This document shows, in pieces, positions 1 to 11,918 of a stretch of 64,000 nt of DNA; within the stretch, counting starts at the first letter, position 1, and every line of letters begins with the position of its first letter. The position numbers and the translations under genes are program-made. The notes beneath the pieces were generated by a model, which was not told the DNA's origin, did no database searches, and saw only the letters and a list, made by a program, of their open reading frames with translations. Origin of the DNA: Caldimonas tepidiphila. GTDB taxonomy: Bacteria > Pseudomonadota > Gammaproteobacteria > Burkholderiales > Burkholderiaceae_C. The stretch covers positions 23,581 through 87,580 of the forward strand of contig NZ_QXMG01000021.1 of the NCBI RefSeq assembly GCF_003569765.1. Direction: 5' to 3'.

Positions 1-2676
<2,676 letters not shown>

Positions 2677-2691
2677 GGACGGCCCGCAGGG

Positions 2692-2713
2692 TCCCGGGCT
2701 CCCCGGCCCGGGA
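2692..2713. terminator. Hairpin after ppc
   Basis: Seven-base-pair stem (TCCCGGG/CCCGGGA) with an 8-nt loop, 16 bases after the ppc stop and before the convergent gene. No T-run follows, so termination is inferred from position only. Confidence 0.35.
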
Positions 2714-2717
2714 AAGC

Positions 2718-3341
2718 TCAGGGCGCGCCGCTGCGGCCCTGGCTGGCCGTGCCGCCCCCGCCGCCGACCGGGATGCCCCGGTCGCGGTCGGAGTCCTGCT
2801 CGTTCTCAGGATCGGTGTAACCGAGCGACTCGGTGGAATTGTCGATCGCCGATGTGTTGACGCTGCCGGCGGCATCGTCCTGGTCGGCCTGCTCCTGCGC
2901 GTAGCGGCCCTCGTCGAGGTCGTCGGCGAGGTCGAGCTCGCCCGTGCGGCGCGGATCGTCCCGGTCGCTGCTCACGCCGATGCCGCCCGGGTCCTCGCCG
3001 CCGAGCAGGCCACCGGGGTCGCGCGTAATCTGGTCGGGCGAGATGTCGTCGGCCTCGCGGAAGCCGTTGTCGCGCCCGGCGGCGCGGCGCTCGCCGGTGC
3101 CGGTGGAGTCGCTGTCGCTGTCGAGGTTGGCGTCGCCGATGTCGAGCCCGGCGCCCGCGGCGCTGTTGCTGTCGGAGGTGGTGCCGCTGTCGAGGTCGTC
3201 GGCGGTGTCCAGGCCGACGCCCTCGGCGCCGATGATGTCGCTGCCGCTGTCGGTGGTGTCGCTGGGACCCAGGTCGGCGGTGCTGCGGCCGGCGGCCTGC
3301 TGGGGAATGTCGTCGGAACCGGCGATGTTGCTGTGCGCCAT
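2718..3341 (-). CDS. Acidic low-complexity hypothetical protein
   Basis: A 207-residue protein rich in Asp, Ser, Thr and Gly, with runs such as DSDSDSTGTG and no membrane segment, signal peptide or catalytic motif. It looks intrinsically disordered. I chose the ATG at 3341 because GAGGAGA precedes it at good spacing; the frame stays open further upstream, but that part overlaps the recQ coding region. It is convergent with ppc and lies just downstream of recQ on the same strand. No function is assigned. Confidence 0.7.
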   Translation of the reverse strand: MAHSNIAGSDDIPQQAAGRSTADLGPSDTTDSGSDIIGAEGVGLDTADDLDSGTTSDSNSAAGAGLDIGDANLDSDSDSTGTGERRAAGRDNGFREADDISPDQITRDPGGLLGGEDPGGIGVSSDRDDPRRTGELDLADDLDEGRYAQEQADQDDAAGSVNTSAIDNSTESLGYTDPENEQDSDRDRGIPVGGGGGTASQGRSGAP

Positions 3342-3418
3342 GTCTTTCTCCTCGTCGTGTACTGCGGCCCGCGGGCCTCGGTCCACCCGTGCAGCAACCG
3401 GCGTGCCCCGCGCCGCGC

Positions 3419-5170
3419 TCAGGCCGGCTCGACGTACTGCGCGACGAAGCTGCGCCGGCGCCCGTCCGGGAACTCGACCGTGACGCTCTCGGCGTCCGCG
3501 TCCGTGACCTCGCCGACGCCGTAGCGCGGCACCCGCACCGCATCGCCGAGGTCGAAGGCTGCGTGCGGCGAGCGCGGCGGCGGCGCGCCGGTGAGCAGCG
3601 CCTCCTGCGGGTCCTGCACGGCCTGCTCGCGCGCCGCCTGCGCATGCGCCTGGGCCGCGGCGCGCGCCTCGGCCAGGTGCGCGGCGGTGCGCACGCAGTT
3701 GTCGCAGTGGCCGCAGCGGTCGAAGGGCGGCCCCTCCTCGAAGTGTTCCAGCAGCACGCGCCAGCGGCAGCCGCCCGTCTGGCTGTAGAACACCATGCGC
3801 TCGAGCATCTCGCGGTCGTGCTGCGCCTTCTCCTCGAAGTCGGCCACCATCGCGTCGAGCCGCTCGCCGTCGAGCGCCGTGTCGCGCAACCGGATCTCGC
3901 GGCGGCGGTTCAGGCGCACCAGGCCCTGCTCGCGCATCAGCCTCAGCGTCACCTGCAGCCGGGTGGCCGGCTGCTGCAGCGTGTCCTTCAGCCGCGGCAG
4001 CGTCCACGCGCCCCCGTCCGGCGGCGGCTTGAGCAGCGCGCGACAGACCGCCCCGATATCCTCGCGGTCGGGATAGCGGCCGGCGAGGAAGAACTGCTGC
4101 ACGCCGCGGTCCTGCGTGCGGTAGAGCAGCGTGCAGACCGCGTCCTGCCCGTCGCGGCCGGCGCGGCCGGACTCCTGGTAGTAGGCGTCGAGCCCGCCGG
4201 GCATCTGGTAGTGCAGCACGAAGCGCGTGTCGGGCTTGTCGATGCCGAGGCCGAAGGCGTTGGTCGCGACCATCACGCGCGCCTCGCCCGACATGAAGGC
4301 CTCCTGGTTGACGCGCCGCTCGCCGGCGGCGAGACGGCCGTGGTAGCGGGTGACGGACTCGCCGGCCTCGTGCAGCGCGGCATGCAGCATGTCGACCGCC
4401 TTGACAGTGGCCGCGTAGACGATTCCCGCCCCCTCGGTCTGCCGCAGCAGCGCGAGCAGCTTCGCGAGCTTCTCGTCCTCGTCGACGAGCGCGAAGACGC
4501 GGTAGTGCAGGTTCGCCCGGTAGACGCCGGTGTTCACGATCTCGATGCCCGGCACGCCGAGTTGCGCGACGATGTCCCGCGTCACCTCCTCGCTCGCCGT
4601 CGCGGTCAGGGCCAGCAGCGTCGGGCGGCCGAGCGCGTCCCAGGCGCTGCCGATCTCGAGGAAGGCCGGCCGGAAGTCGTGCCCCCACTGCGAGATGCAG
4701 TGCGCCTCGTCCACCGCCAGCAGGCTCACCGGGTGCGCACGCAGGCGGCGCAGGAATTCCGGCTCGGCGAGGCGCTCGGGCGTGGTGTAGACGAGCCGGG
4801 TGGCCGCGTCGTCGAGCGCCGCGTCGGCCTCACCCGCCTCGGCGGCGTTGAGGCCGCTGTGCAGCGCCACCGCCTGCACGCCCTCGGCGCGCAGCTTGTC
4901 GCACTGGTCCTTCATCAGCGCGATCAGCGGCGAGACGACGATGGTGCGGCCGGGCAGCATCAGCGCCGGCAGCTGGAAGCAAAGCGACTTGCCGGCACCG
5001 GTGGGCATCACCGCGAGGGTCGACCGGCCGCCCATGATGTGCTCGATCACCGCCTCCTGCGCGTCGCGCAGCCGCGCGAGCCCGAAGGTGCGGCGCAGCA
5101 GCCGGGGCAGGTCCTGGCGCCAGACGCTGCGGGCGGCACGGGAGGCGGTGGAAGGGGGGTTCTGAGACAT
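3419..5170 (-). CDS. recQ: RecQ-family ATP-dependent DNA helicase
   Basis: 583 residues. It unwinds DNA 3'-5' in recombination and repair. Walker A (PTGAGKS) lies near residue 57, and the DEAH box continues into the RecQ signature [12 protein letters not shown] four-cysteine zinc segment includes [12 protein letters not shown]. The usual HRDC domain is not seen; instead the last ~45 residues ([14 protein letters not shown] onward) form a small beta domain like those at the end of UvrD-type helicases. The ATG at 5170 opens MSQNPPST just before the helicase core; upstream codons are arginine-rich and look non-coding. Confidence 0.93.
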   Translation of the reverse strand: MSQNPPSTASRAARSVWRQDLPRLLRRTFGLARLRDAQEAVIEHIMGGRSTLAVMPTGAGKSLCFQLPALMLPGRTIVVSPLIALMKDQCDKLRAEGVQAVALHSGLNAAEAGEADAALDDAATRLVYTTPERLAEPEFLRRLRAHPVSLLAVDEAHCISQWGHDFRPAFLEIGSAWDALGRPTLLALTATASEEVTRDIVAQLGVPGIEIVNTGVYRANLHYRVFALVDEDEKLAKLLALLRQTEGAGIVYAATVKAVDMLHAALHEAGESVTRYHGRLAAGERRVNQEAFMSGEARVMVATNAFGLGIDKPDTRFVLHYQMPGGLDAYYQESGRAGRDGQDAVCTLLYRTQDRGVQQFFLAGRYPDREDIGAVCRALLKPPPDGGAWTLPRLKDTLQQPATRLQVTLRLMREQGLVRLNRRREIRLRDTALDGERLDAMVADFEEKAQHDREMLERMVFYSQTGGCRWRVLLEHFEEGPPFDRCGHCDNCVRTAAHLAEARAAAQAHAQAAREQAVQDPQEALLTGAPPPRSPHAAFDLGDAVRVPRYGVGEVTDADAESVTVEFPDGRRRSFVAQYVEPA

Positions 5171-5319
5171 CGCGGGTGCGGGACGTAAGGCGGCTGGGGG
5201 GATCCGGGCGGCGAGGCAAGCGCTGTGCCTGACGCGGCCCCACCCTGCTGCAGGGCACGTCCCTTGCCGCATGTTCCGCACCCCCCTCCGCCCCCGATTC
5301 CTCACGCAAGGAGCACGAC

Positions 5320-5715
5320 ATGAACCGGCCGCAAGACACGAACCCCCAGGACCGCGACGGTGGCCCCGCCGGCACCTCCTCGTCGCGCCCGTCGAGCAGC
5401 CCCTCTGACACGCGCAGCAACGCCGCCAGCGGGCTGACGCAGCAGGGTCTCGAGAACCAGCGGCCGCAGGGAGAGCGTCGTGACGCCAGCAGCGAGATGC
5501 AGCCGGGCAGTTCGCGCGACGGCCGCCTGGCCCAGCAGGGCGCCGCCGGCGTGCACGACAGCGAGCAGGGCAAGCTCGGTCCGCAGGCGCACCAGCAGCC
5601 CGAGTCGGCGCGCAGCCCCGGCTCCGCCGAGGCGCAGGTCCTCGGCGGCAAGGACAGGCTGGGCGACGCCCTGCGCGAGGGCGAGCCGCCGTCGGACCCG
5701 CAAGGCGGCGTGTGA
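5320..5715 (+). CDS. Hydrophilic low-complexity hypothetical protein
   Basis: 131 residues, dominated by Gln, Ser, Gly, Asp, Pro and Arg, with no hydrophobic segment, so it is probably disordered and soluble. AAGGAG stands 8 bases before the ATG and supports the start. It is divergent from recQ. Similar small hydrophilic proteins occur in stress-related loci, but no domain is recognised here. Confidence 0.65.
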   Translation: MNRPQDTNPQDRDGGPAGTSSSRPSSSPSDTRSNAASGLTQQGLENQRPQGERRDASSEMQPGSSRDGRLAQQGAAGVHDSEQGKLGPQAHQQPESARSPGSAEAQVLGGKDRLGDALREGEPPSDPQGGV

Positions 5716-6024
5716 ACTTTTCGGCCGCCGCCCGGGTCCACCAGACGGCAGCGGGAGAGAAGGACGCCGGCAGGAATACCGGCCGCGACGGGACACGGCA
5801 CAATGCGCGCCTCGGCTCCGTCGCAAGGAGCCGGGATTCGAGCAGGGTCGCGCCAACGAGGATATAAACCCCGTTGTCTGTACGCGCATCTCCCGGCACG
5901 CAAATGCCGCTCAGTTAAGCTTGAGTTGCCGCCAAAGGAAACCCGGAGTTCGATTCAAACGCCCGGGTCGATATTTCCGGTACTCTTTTCAGTTTGTTGC
6001 AAGAAATTCAGCAGTTTTCTTTCG
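5716..6024. other. Intergenic region before the H-NS-like gene
   Basis: 309 bases with no supported gene. The second half (about 5860-6024) is more AT-rich than the surroundings and presumably carries the promoter of the H-NS-like gene; no convincing -35/-10 pair was found. Confidence 0.4.
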
Positions 6025-6321
6025 ATGTCGAATTCCGTCGAAATGCGCGACCCGGTCTGGGAAGCACGCCGCCGCGCGGCACTCAATGCAGCACGCACCC
6101 TGGTGGAGTTTTGGGGAATCACGCCCGAGCAGATCGCGCGCGCGCCGGCGCCGAAAATCGAGCAGCAGGAGCATGCTCCGCGCTATCGCCATCCGGTGCA
6201 CGGCCATACCTGGGACGGCGAGGGTTCGCAGCCGCAGTGGCTGAAGGACGCGCTGATCCGCGAGGGTTATACCGTCGAGGAATTGCGCGTGGCGCCGCAG
6301 GGTGCCAACGCCGACCACTGA
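6025..6321 (+). CDS. Short H-NS-family DNA-binding protein
   Basis: 98 residues. The C-terminal half (YRHPVHGHTWDGEGSQPQWL) matches the H-NS DNA-binding loop, whose usual core is TWxGxGxxPxWL; here the normal arginine in the loop is Glu/Ser (DGEGSQ). The N-terminal 50 residues are short and lack the long coiled-coil oligomerisation region of full H-NS. It probably binds AT-rich DNA as a nucleoid protein or modulates full-length H-NS. The start is uncertain because no good ribosome site precedes 6025. Confidence 0.72.
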   Translation: MSNSVEMRDPVWEARRRAALNAARTLVEFWGITPEQIARAPAPKIEQQEHAPRYRHPVHGHTWDGEGSQPQWLKDALIREGYTVEELRVAPQGANADH

Positions 6322-6343
6322 AGTAGCCCCGGCCCGCGCCGCG

Positions 6344-6736
6344 TCAGCACGACCCCTCGCTCCCGGAAGAAGCCGGCAGGCCGAGTTGCACGGCTGCCGC
6401 GGCCAACTCCCGCACCAGCGCCTGATTCACGGGCTGGCTGTAGCGCCATTTCAGCAGGCGCACGCTCCGGCCCGGCCCCTCGAGTTGCGGGAATTGCTCC
6501 GCGAGCGCGGCGCCGTTGAAAAACTGCAGGCTCGCGTGCGTCTTGTGGGCCGAAATCATCAGCAGGGTCCGCCCGTCGAGCTGGAAGCAGAGGTTTCCCC
6601 ACTTCAGCACCTGCTGGAACTGCGGTGCCGCCGCCATCACGGCCTGCCGCAGCTCCTGCACCGTCGAGCGGGCGGCAGGGTCGAGCGTGTCGAAATAGGC
6701 TGCGATCAGCGCACCGGAGCGCGAGCTTCGTCTCAT
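6344..6736 (-). CDS. DUF1801 (YdhG-like) family protein
   Basis: 130 residues. The layout fits DUF1801: an N-terminal helix (IAAYFDTLDPAARSTVQELRQAV), a central KWGNLCFQLDGRTLLMIS strand pair, then HKTHASLQFFNG. The biochemical role of the family is not established. The ATG at 6736 lies 5 bases after the stop of the metallopeptidase gene (6742), so the two are probably co-transcribed. Confidence 0.8.
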   Translation of the reverse strand: MRRSSRSGALIAAYFDTLDPAARSTVQELRQAVMAAAPQFQQVLKWGNLCFQLDGRTLLMISAHKTHASLQFFNGAALAEQFPQLEGPGRSVRLLKWRYSQPVNQALVRELAAAAVQLGLPASSGSEGSC

Positions 6737-6741
6737 GGAGT

Positions 6742-7641
6742 TCACTCGATGCGTCCGTCGAAGGTATCGCACTGCCGCAGGCTGCCGCTTTCGAGGCCGC
6801 GCCGGAACCAGGTCTGGCGCTGCGCGCTGCTGCCGTGCGTGAAGCTCTCCGGGACGACCTGCCCCTGCGAGCGCCGCTGCAAGGTGTCGTCGCCGATCTG
6901 CGCCGCGGCGTTCAGCGCCTCCTCGATGTCGCCCTGCTCGAGCAGGCGGCGCGTCGCGTCGGCATGGTGCGCCCAGACGCCGGCCAAGCAGTCGGCCTGC
7001 AGCTCCAGCCGCACGCTCAGCGCGTTGTACTCGCGCTCGCTGACGCGGCCGCGCTGTGCATCGACGCGCTCGGTCAGCCCGAGCAGCTTCTGCACGTGGT
7101 GGCCGACCTCGTGCGCGATCACGTAGGCCTGCGCGAAGTCGCCGGGGGCGCCGAGCCGCTCCCTGAGCGTGTCGTAGAAGCCGAGGTCGATGTAGATGCG
7201 CTCGTCGGCGGGACAGTAGAAGGGCCCCATCGCCGACTGCCCGCGTCCGCAGGCGGTGGGCGTGGCGCCGCGGAACAGTACCAGACGCGGCTCGCGGTAG
7301 CTCATGCCGGTGGCCGCCGGCAGCTGCTGCCGCCATACGTCCTCGGTGCTCGCGAGCACCACCGAGACGAAGCGGCCGAGCTGGTCGTCCGCCGGCACGC
7401 CCTGCTCCGCGGCGGGACGCTGTAGGCCACCGCCCGGCACCGCCTCGCCCCCCGCCAGCCCGAGCAGCACCAGCGGGTTGATGCCCAGCAGCCAGCTCAG
7501 CACCAGCGCGACCACGACGCCGCCGAGGCTCAGCCCGCCGCCGCCGATGCGCAGGCCGCGGCCGCCCGGCACGCCGAAGCCGCGGCCGGCACCGCGCCGG
7601 TCCTCGACGTTCTCACTCTCGCGCTCGCCTTGCCATCTCAT
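6742..7641 (-). CDS. Neutral zinc metallopeptidase, YpfJ type
   Basis: 299 residues. The N-terminus (RWQGERESENVEDRRG) is the family hallmark, followed by a glycine-rich stretch, one membrane helix (about residues 38-60) and a periplasmic catalytic domain with HEVGHH as the zinc site. Further conserved elements are the CPADERIYIDLGFYDTL region and the C-terminal Cys near FDGRIE. It is an inner-membrane-anchored putative peptidase; substrates are unknown. First of two genes on the minus strand. Confidence 0.9.
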   Translation of the reverse strand: MRWQGERESENVEDRRGAGRGFGVPGGRGLRIGGGGLSLGGVVVALVLSWLLGINPLVLLGLAGGEAVPGGGLQRPAAEQGVPADDQLGRFVSVVLASTEDVWRQQLPAATGMSYREPRLVLFRGATPTACGRGQSAMGPFYCPADERIYIDLGFYDTLRERLGAPGDFAQAYVIAHEVGHHVQKLLGLTERVDAQRGRVSEREYNALSVRLELQADCLAGVWAHHADATRRLLEQGDIEEALNAAAQIGDDTLQRRSQGQVVPESFTHGSSAQRQTWFRRGLESGSLRQCDTFDGRIE

Positions 7642-7786
7642 CGCCGCGTCCTGCCTGAGGGTCCGAAGTCGCCCGAAGGGCTCGGGACCATCGTAGCGCC
7701 GGGGCGGCGCGGTGCGCGTGTGCTCGCTGCGATGCCGGGCAAGCGGGCGGGGTCACTCGGCGAGCAGCCCGCGCGGGAGGGCACGC

Positions 7787-8356
7787 TCAGGTCTTCGGCA
7801 GCGTCACGCCGTGCTGGCCCTGGTACTTGCCGCCGCGGTCCTTGTAGCTGGTCTCGCAGACCTCGTCGCTCTCGAAGAACAGCACCTGCGCGCAGCCCTC
7901 GCCGGCGTAGATCTTGGCCGGCAGCGGCGTGGTGTTGCTGAACTCGAGCGTCACGTAGCCCTCCCACTCGGGCTCGAAGGGCGTGACGTTGACGATGATG
8001 CCGCAGCGCGCGTAGGTGCTCTTGCCCAGGCAGATCGTCAGCACGTTGCGCGGGATGCGGAAGTACTCGACCGTCCTCGCGAGCGCGAAGCTGTTGGGCG
8101 GGATGATGCAGGTGTCGCCCTCGAAGTCGACGAAGCTCTTCTCGTCGAAGTTCTTCGGGTCGACCACGGTGCTGTGCACGTTGGTGAAGATCTTGAATTC
8201 GCGCGCGCAGCGGATGTCGTAGCCGTAGCTGCTGGTGCCGTAGCTGACGATCTTGTGGCCGTCGGCGGCGTTCCTCACCTGCCCCGGCTCGAAGGGGTCG
8301 ATCATGCCGTGCTGCTCGGCCATGCGGCGGATCCACTTGTCGGACTTGATGCTCAT
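7787..8356 (-). CDS. dcd: dCTP deaminase
   Basis: 189 residues, normal family length. Converts dCTP to dUTP, feeding dTMP synthesis. The N-terminus MSIKSDKWI and the conserved core ([29 protein letters not shown]) are typical, and the C-terminus holds the GGKYQGQ motif of the nucleotide-binding lid. Stands alone between the metallopeptidase and fdhD, same strand. Confidence 0.96.
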   Translation of the reverse strand: MSIKSDKWIRRMAEQHGMIDPFEPGQVRNAADGHKIVSYGTSSYGYDIRCAREFKIFTNVHSTVVDPKNFDEKSFVDFEGDTCIIPPNSFALARTVEYFRIPRNVLTICLGKSTYARCGIIVNVTPFEPEWEGYVTLEFSNTTPLPAKIYAGEGCAQVLFFESDEVCETSYKDRGGKYQGQHGVTLPKT

Positions 8357-8418
8357 GCGCTTTCCTGTGTCGAGGGCGGGATTCTAGGCAGCGCGCGGCA
8401 CACGGCCTTGCGCGCCGA

Positions 8419-9279
8419 TCATTCGCGGCGCGGCAGCGCGAGCGCGGGCTCGCCGTCGAAGCGCTCGCGCCCGCTGTAGAGCAGGAAGTGGCGGTTGGTG
8501 CAGCGCGCGAACAGCGCCATGCCGAGCTGCGTCGCGAGCCGGTGCCCCATCTCGGTGATGCCAGAGCGCGACACCACCACCGCCACGCCCATCTGCGCCG
8601 CCTTGATCACCATCTCGCTCGTCAGCCGCCCGGTGGTGTAGAGCAGCTTGCCGTCGCCGCCCACGCCCTCGAGCCACATCCAGCCGGCGATCGCGTCGAG
8701 CGCGTTGTGGCGGCCGACGTCCTCGGTGAAGATCAGCAGCCCGGCGTCGTCGCCCCGCACCTCGAACAGTGCGCAGCCGTGCACGGAGCCGGCCGACTTG
8801 TAGATGGTCTCGTGGCGGCGCATCGCGTCGAGCAGCGCGTAGAGCGCGCGCTGCGACAGGCGCGTGCCGGGCAGCACCAAGGAGTCGATCTCGTCCATCA
8901 GCCCGCCGAACACCGTGCCCTGCCCGCAGCCGGTGGTGACGATGCGCCGGGAGGTGCGCGCCTCGATGTCGGCGACGCCGCCCGCGGTGGTGATCGCGCA
9001 GGCGTTGACCTCCCAGTCGACCTGCACGCTCTCGACCTGCGCGATGTCGGCGACGAAGCGCTGGTTGCGCAGGTAGCCGAGCGCGAGTAGCTCGGGCTGC
9101 GCACCCATCGTCATCAGCGTGACCAGCTCGCGCCTGTCGAGGTAGAGGGTGAGGTCGCGCTCCGCGGGCATCTCCACCGCACGCTCGGCGCCGTGCTCGT
9201 CGAGCACGGTCAGGGCCTGCGTGAAGCGGGTGGTGGCCGCGGTCATCCGCGGGCGGGAGCGGTTCGGCTGGTCGGTCAT
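8419..9279 (-). CDS. fdhD: FdhD, sulfur carrier for formate dehydrogenase
   Basis: 286 residues. FdhD passes sulfur from a cysteine desulfurase to the molybdenum cofactor of formate dehydrogenase. Family motifs present are LGYLRNQRFV, the cysteine region TTGCGQGTVFGG (the pair seen as CxxC in E. coli is reduced to one Cys here), SAGSVHGCALF, the DVGRHNALD signature and TTGRLTSEMV. The fdh structural operon lies immediately upstream on the same strand, but an intrinsic terminator separates them. Start at 9279 (MTDQPNR); 9246 is an alternative. Confidence 0.94.
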   Translation of the reverse strand: MTDQPNRSRPRMTAATTRFTQALTVLDEHGAERAVEMPAERDLTLYLDRRELVTLMTMGAQPELLALGYLRNQRFVADIAQVESVQVDWEVNACAITTAGGVADIEARTSRRIVTTGCGQGTVFGGLMDEIDSLVLPGTRLSQRALYALLDAMRRHETIYKSAGSVHGCALFEVRGDDAGLLIFTEDVGRHNALDAIAGWMWLEGVGGDGKLLYTTGRLTSEMVIKAAQMGVAVVVSRSGITEMGHRLATQLGMALFARCTNRHFLLYSGRERFDGEPALALPRRE

Positions 9280-9368
9280 CACGGCAGAGGCGGGAACGGG
9301 ACGCCGGGGGGCGCCGGGAGCGGCATCGGGAACGACGGGCAATCCGGGCGCCCGTCCGATGACCGCCG

Positions 9369-9406
9369 AAAAACAAAGGACCGCTCCGGACTGGCCGAAG
9401 CGGTCC
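9369..9406 (-). terminator. Intrinsic terminator of the fdh operon
   Basis: On the minus strand an 8-bp perfect stem (GGACCGCT/AGCGGTCC, 9378-9406) with an internal paired section is followed by a T-rich tail (TTTGTTTTT, 9369-9377). It lies after the last gene of the fdh operon and before fdhD. Confidence 0.8.
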
Positions 9407-9442
9407 CCTGCGGCGGCGGGCACGCGGCCCGCGCCGCGTCGC

Positions 9443-9799
9443 TTACTTCTTCGCGGCGGCCTGCGCCGCGTCGGCCTTCTTGTCGGCCGGCGGCGCGACC
9501 GCGGTGGCCGCGGGCGAGTGCGCTGCGGCCGCCTCGAGCGGCTTGGGCGGCTGGAAGGCACCCGGGTCGGCGCACGGGGCCGTCGCGACGGGCTTGGCGT
9601 CCTTCGCGGTGCGCAGGTAGTGCGCGGCGGTGCGGTCCTGCGCGAGGCAGAGCTTGTAGGCGTCGACCTTCGCGGTGTGGTCGGCCTTGGCCTTGGCCTC
9701 GTCCGCCTTGGCCTTGGCCTCGTCGGACAGCGGCGGCAGCTTGGCCATCGCCATGGAGCCGGCCGCGGCCAGCAGGATCATCGTCAGCGTCTTCTTCAT
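9443..9799 (-). CDS. Small exported hypothetical protein at end of fdh operon
   Basis: 118 residues. A clear Sec signal peptide (MKKTLTMILLAAAGSMAMA) precedes a helical KAKADEAKAKAD stretch, a middle with two cysteines (YKLCLAQD, TAPCADP) and an Ala/Pro/Lys-rich tail. Predicted periplasmic. It starts 11 bases after the gamma-subunit stop and ends just before the operon terminator, so it is expressed with formate dehydrogenase. No known domain recognised. Confidence 0.75.
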   Translation of the reverse strand: MKKTLTMILLAAAGSMAMAKLPPLSDEAKAKADEAKAKADHTAKVDAYKLCLAQDRTAAHYLRTAKDAKPVATAPCADPGAFQPPKPLEAAAAHSPAATAVAPPADKKADAAQAAAKK

Positions 9800-9810
9800 C
9801 GAGTTGCTCC

Positions 9811-10989
9811 TCAGGCCTGCGTGGCCGCCCGGCCCGTCGCGCCCGCATCGGCGCTGCGCCGCGCGGGGATCTTGCCCGCCTTCACGTCGTCGTACCACAG
9901 CTCGTGGTGCTCCTTGGCCCAGGCCTCGTCGACCTCGCCGGTGCGCATCGCGTCGAGCGCGCCCTTCACCCCGATCGTGCCCATGTAGATGTGTCCGAGG
10001 AACATCGCCATCATCAGCACGGTCGCCACCGCATGCACCATGTGCGCGATCTGCATCGCGCCGCGGGTGTAGTCCGCGCCGGGGATGATCTTGTCGAGCC
10101 AGAAGCCCGAGACCGAGACGATCATGCCGAGGACGAACACGCCGCCCCAGAACAGCACCTTCTCGCCCGCGTTGAAGCGGTGCGAGGGGACGTGCTGACC
10201 GGTCAGCAGGCCGCCGCCCTTCTTGAGCCAGTCGATGTCGTGCGCCTTGGGCAGGTTGTCCTTGATGAACAGCGCGATCATCAGCACGAGGCCGACCGAG
10301 AACAGCGGGCCGACGAAGTTGTGCACGTTCTTCAGGGCATAGGTCAGCCAGCCGAAGAGCGTGCCGCCGATGAGGGGCAGCAGCAGGAACTTGCCGAACA
10401 TCATCACGAGGCCGGAGATCGCGAGCAGCGAGAAGCTGCCGGCCACCGTCCAGTGCGCCGCGCGCTCGAGTGCGGTGAAGCGCTCGATCTTGCGGCCGGT
10501 GTCGGGCTCGTGGTTCTCGAGCGGGCCGTTCTTCCAGTAGAAGATCGCGATCGCCAGCAGCACGATCAGCACGAGCGAGCCGCCGTAGGGGATCAGCCAC
10601 TGGTTGCGCACCTGGCGCCAGGCTTCGCCGGCGTTGGTGAGCGCCGAGCCCGGGTACTGCGTGAAGCGCTGGATCAGCACGCCGGACTCGGCGGCCGGCA
10701 GGCTGCTGTAGCCCTCGGTGGTGCCGGACTCGCGCACCGCGCGCCACATCGGCGCGTTGTTCTGCGGCTGGCTTCTGGCGCGCTCGGCGTTGGTCTCGTC
10801 GGCGCGCGGCTCGGCCGGCGCGACGAAGCCGGCCGGGGGCAGGACGGGCGCTGCCGTCGCGGCCGCTGCAGCGGCGGGAGCGGCTCCCGGCTGCGGCGGC
10901 TCGGCGGCCAGTGCCGGCCCGCACAGCGACAGCGCAAGCGCGCCGCCGAGTGCAGCGCGCCGCAGCGCGCTGGGGATGAGGCCTTGCAT
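9811..10989 (-). CDS. fdhC: Formate dehydrogenase gamma subunit (cytochrome b)
   Basis: 392 residues. Membrane diheme cytochrome b that passes electrons from formate oxidation to quinone. A signal peptide (ending near GPALAAEP) and an Ala/Pro-rich periplasmic stretch precede a helix around residue 140, then the four-helix heme domain. Candidate heme histidines are in ERAAHW, NVHNFVG, HMVHAV and GHIYMG. Longer than the E. coli FdnI subunit because of the N-terminal extension, as in other FdhABC-type enzymes. Lies downstream of the lipoprotein gene. Confidence 0.92.
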   Translation of the reverse strand: MQGLIPSALRRAALGGALALSLCGPALAAEPPQPGAAPAAAAAATAAPVLPPAGFVAPAEPRADETNAERARSQPQNNAPMWRAVRESGTTEGYSSLPAAESGVLIQRFTQYPGSALTNAGEAWRQVRNQWLIPYGGSLVLIVLLAIAIFYWKNGPLENHEPDTGRKIERFTALERAAHWTVAGSFSLLAISGLVMMFGKFLLLPLIGGTLFGWLTYALKNVHNFVGPLFSVGLVLMIALFIKDNLPKAHDIDWLKKGGGLLTGQHVPSHRFNAGEKVLFWGGVFVLGMIVSVSGFWLDKIIPGADYTRGAMQIAHMVHAVATVLMMAMFLGHIYMGTIGVKGALDAMRTGEVDEAWAKEHHELWYDDVKAGKIPARRSADAGATGRAATQA

Positions 10990-11015
10990 GGTGTCTCCTG
11001 AACTTGCCGGCGCGC

Positions 11016-11255
11016 TCAATTCGCGCGGGCGTAGTCGTTCTGACCCTGGCCGCGGGTGCGGATCTGCGACTGCCAGCTGGTCTGGTCGCCGGCCTGCCAG
11101 CCCGGTGCCGAGAAGGCCGTGTTCGGGCCCTTCCAGGCCTGGTCCTCGGACTTCTTGTACGCGGCCTGGGCGGTCTGCGGCTTCTCGCCGCAGGCGGCGA
11201 GGCCGCCCACGGCCAGCGCTGCGAGCAGCGCGCTTGCGATCAGTTGCTTGCTCAT
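11016..11255 (-). CDS. Small lipoprotein inside the fdh operon
   Basis: 79 residues. Signal peptide with lipobox LAAC (Cys at residue 22), then a charged, Gln/Trp-rich mature part of about 58 residues (AWKGPNTAF, GWQAGDQTSW). The start codon overlaps the beta-subunit stop (ATGA, 11252-11255), so translation is coupled. Placed between beta and gamma genes, which suggests an assembly or tethering role for the formate dehydrogenase complex; this is inference. No family recognised. Confidence 0.8.
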   Translation of the reverse strand: MSKQLIASALLAALAVGGLAACGEKPQTAQAAYKKSEDQAWKGPNTAFSAPGWQAGDQTSWQSQIRTRGQGQNDYARAN

Positions 11256-11893
11256 GACTTGGCGACCTCCGCGGTGGGAGCGGGTTGCTGGACGGACGCA
11301 CCCTGGGTGGGCTTGCCGTAGGCGGTGCCCCAGCCCCAGACCTCGGAGCCCTTGCCGCGCTTGACGACGCGGGTGCGGAAGATGTCGGCCACGACGTCGC
11401 CGTCGCCGCCGAGCAGCGCCTTGGTCGAGCACATCTCGGCGCAGGCGGGAAGCTTGCCTTCGGAGAGGCGGTTGCGGCCGTACTTCTCGAACTCGGCCTG
11501 CGAGCCGTTCTTCTCGGGGCCGCCGGCGCAGAAGGTGCACTTGTCCATCTTGCCGCGCAGGCCGAAGGTGCCGTTGCTCGGGAACTGCGGCGCACCGAAC
11601 GGGCAGGCGTAGCTGCAGTAGCCGCAGCCGATGCAGATGTCCTTGTCGTGCAGCACCACGCCCTCGTCGGTGCGGTAGAAGCAGTCGACCGGGCACACCG
11701 CCATGCAGGGCGCGTCGGAGCAGTGCATGCAGGCGACCGAGATGCTCTTCTCGCCGGGCACGCCGTCGTTGATGGTGACGACGCGGCGGCGGTTCACGCC
11801 CCAGGGCACGTCGTTCTCGTTCTTGCACGCGGTGACGCAGCCGTTGCACTCGATGCAGCGCTCGGCGTCACAGATGAACTTCATTCTTGCCAT
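11252..11893 (-). CDS. fdhB: Formate dehydrogenase beta subunit (4Fe-4S)
   Basis: 213 residues. Carries electrons between the catalytic and cytochrome subunits through four [4Fe-4S] clusters. Cysteine sets are visible as CIECNGCVTAC, CMHCSDAPCMAVCP, CIGCGYCSYACP and CTFC...CAEMC. Unlike E. coli FdnH it has no C-terminal membrane helix, as in the FdhABC group. The gene starts 26 bases after the alpha subunit and overlaps the lipoprotein gene by 4 bases. Confidence 0.95.
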   Translation of the reverse strand: MARMKFICDAERCIECNGCVTACKNENDVPWGVNRRRVVTINDGVPGEKSISVACMHCSDAPCMAVCPVDCFYRTDEGVVLHDKDICIGCGYCSYACPFGAPQFPSNGTFGLRGKMDKCTFCAGGPEKNGSQAEFEKYGRNRLSEGKLPACAEMCSTKALLGGDGDVVADIFRTRVVKRGKGSEVWGWGTAYGKPTQGASVQQPAPTAEVAKS

Positions 11894-11918
11894 GTGATTC
11901 TCCTGACCTCGACCGTTC

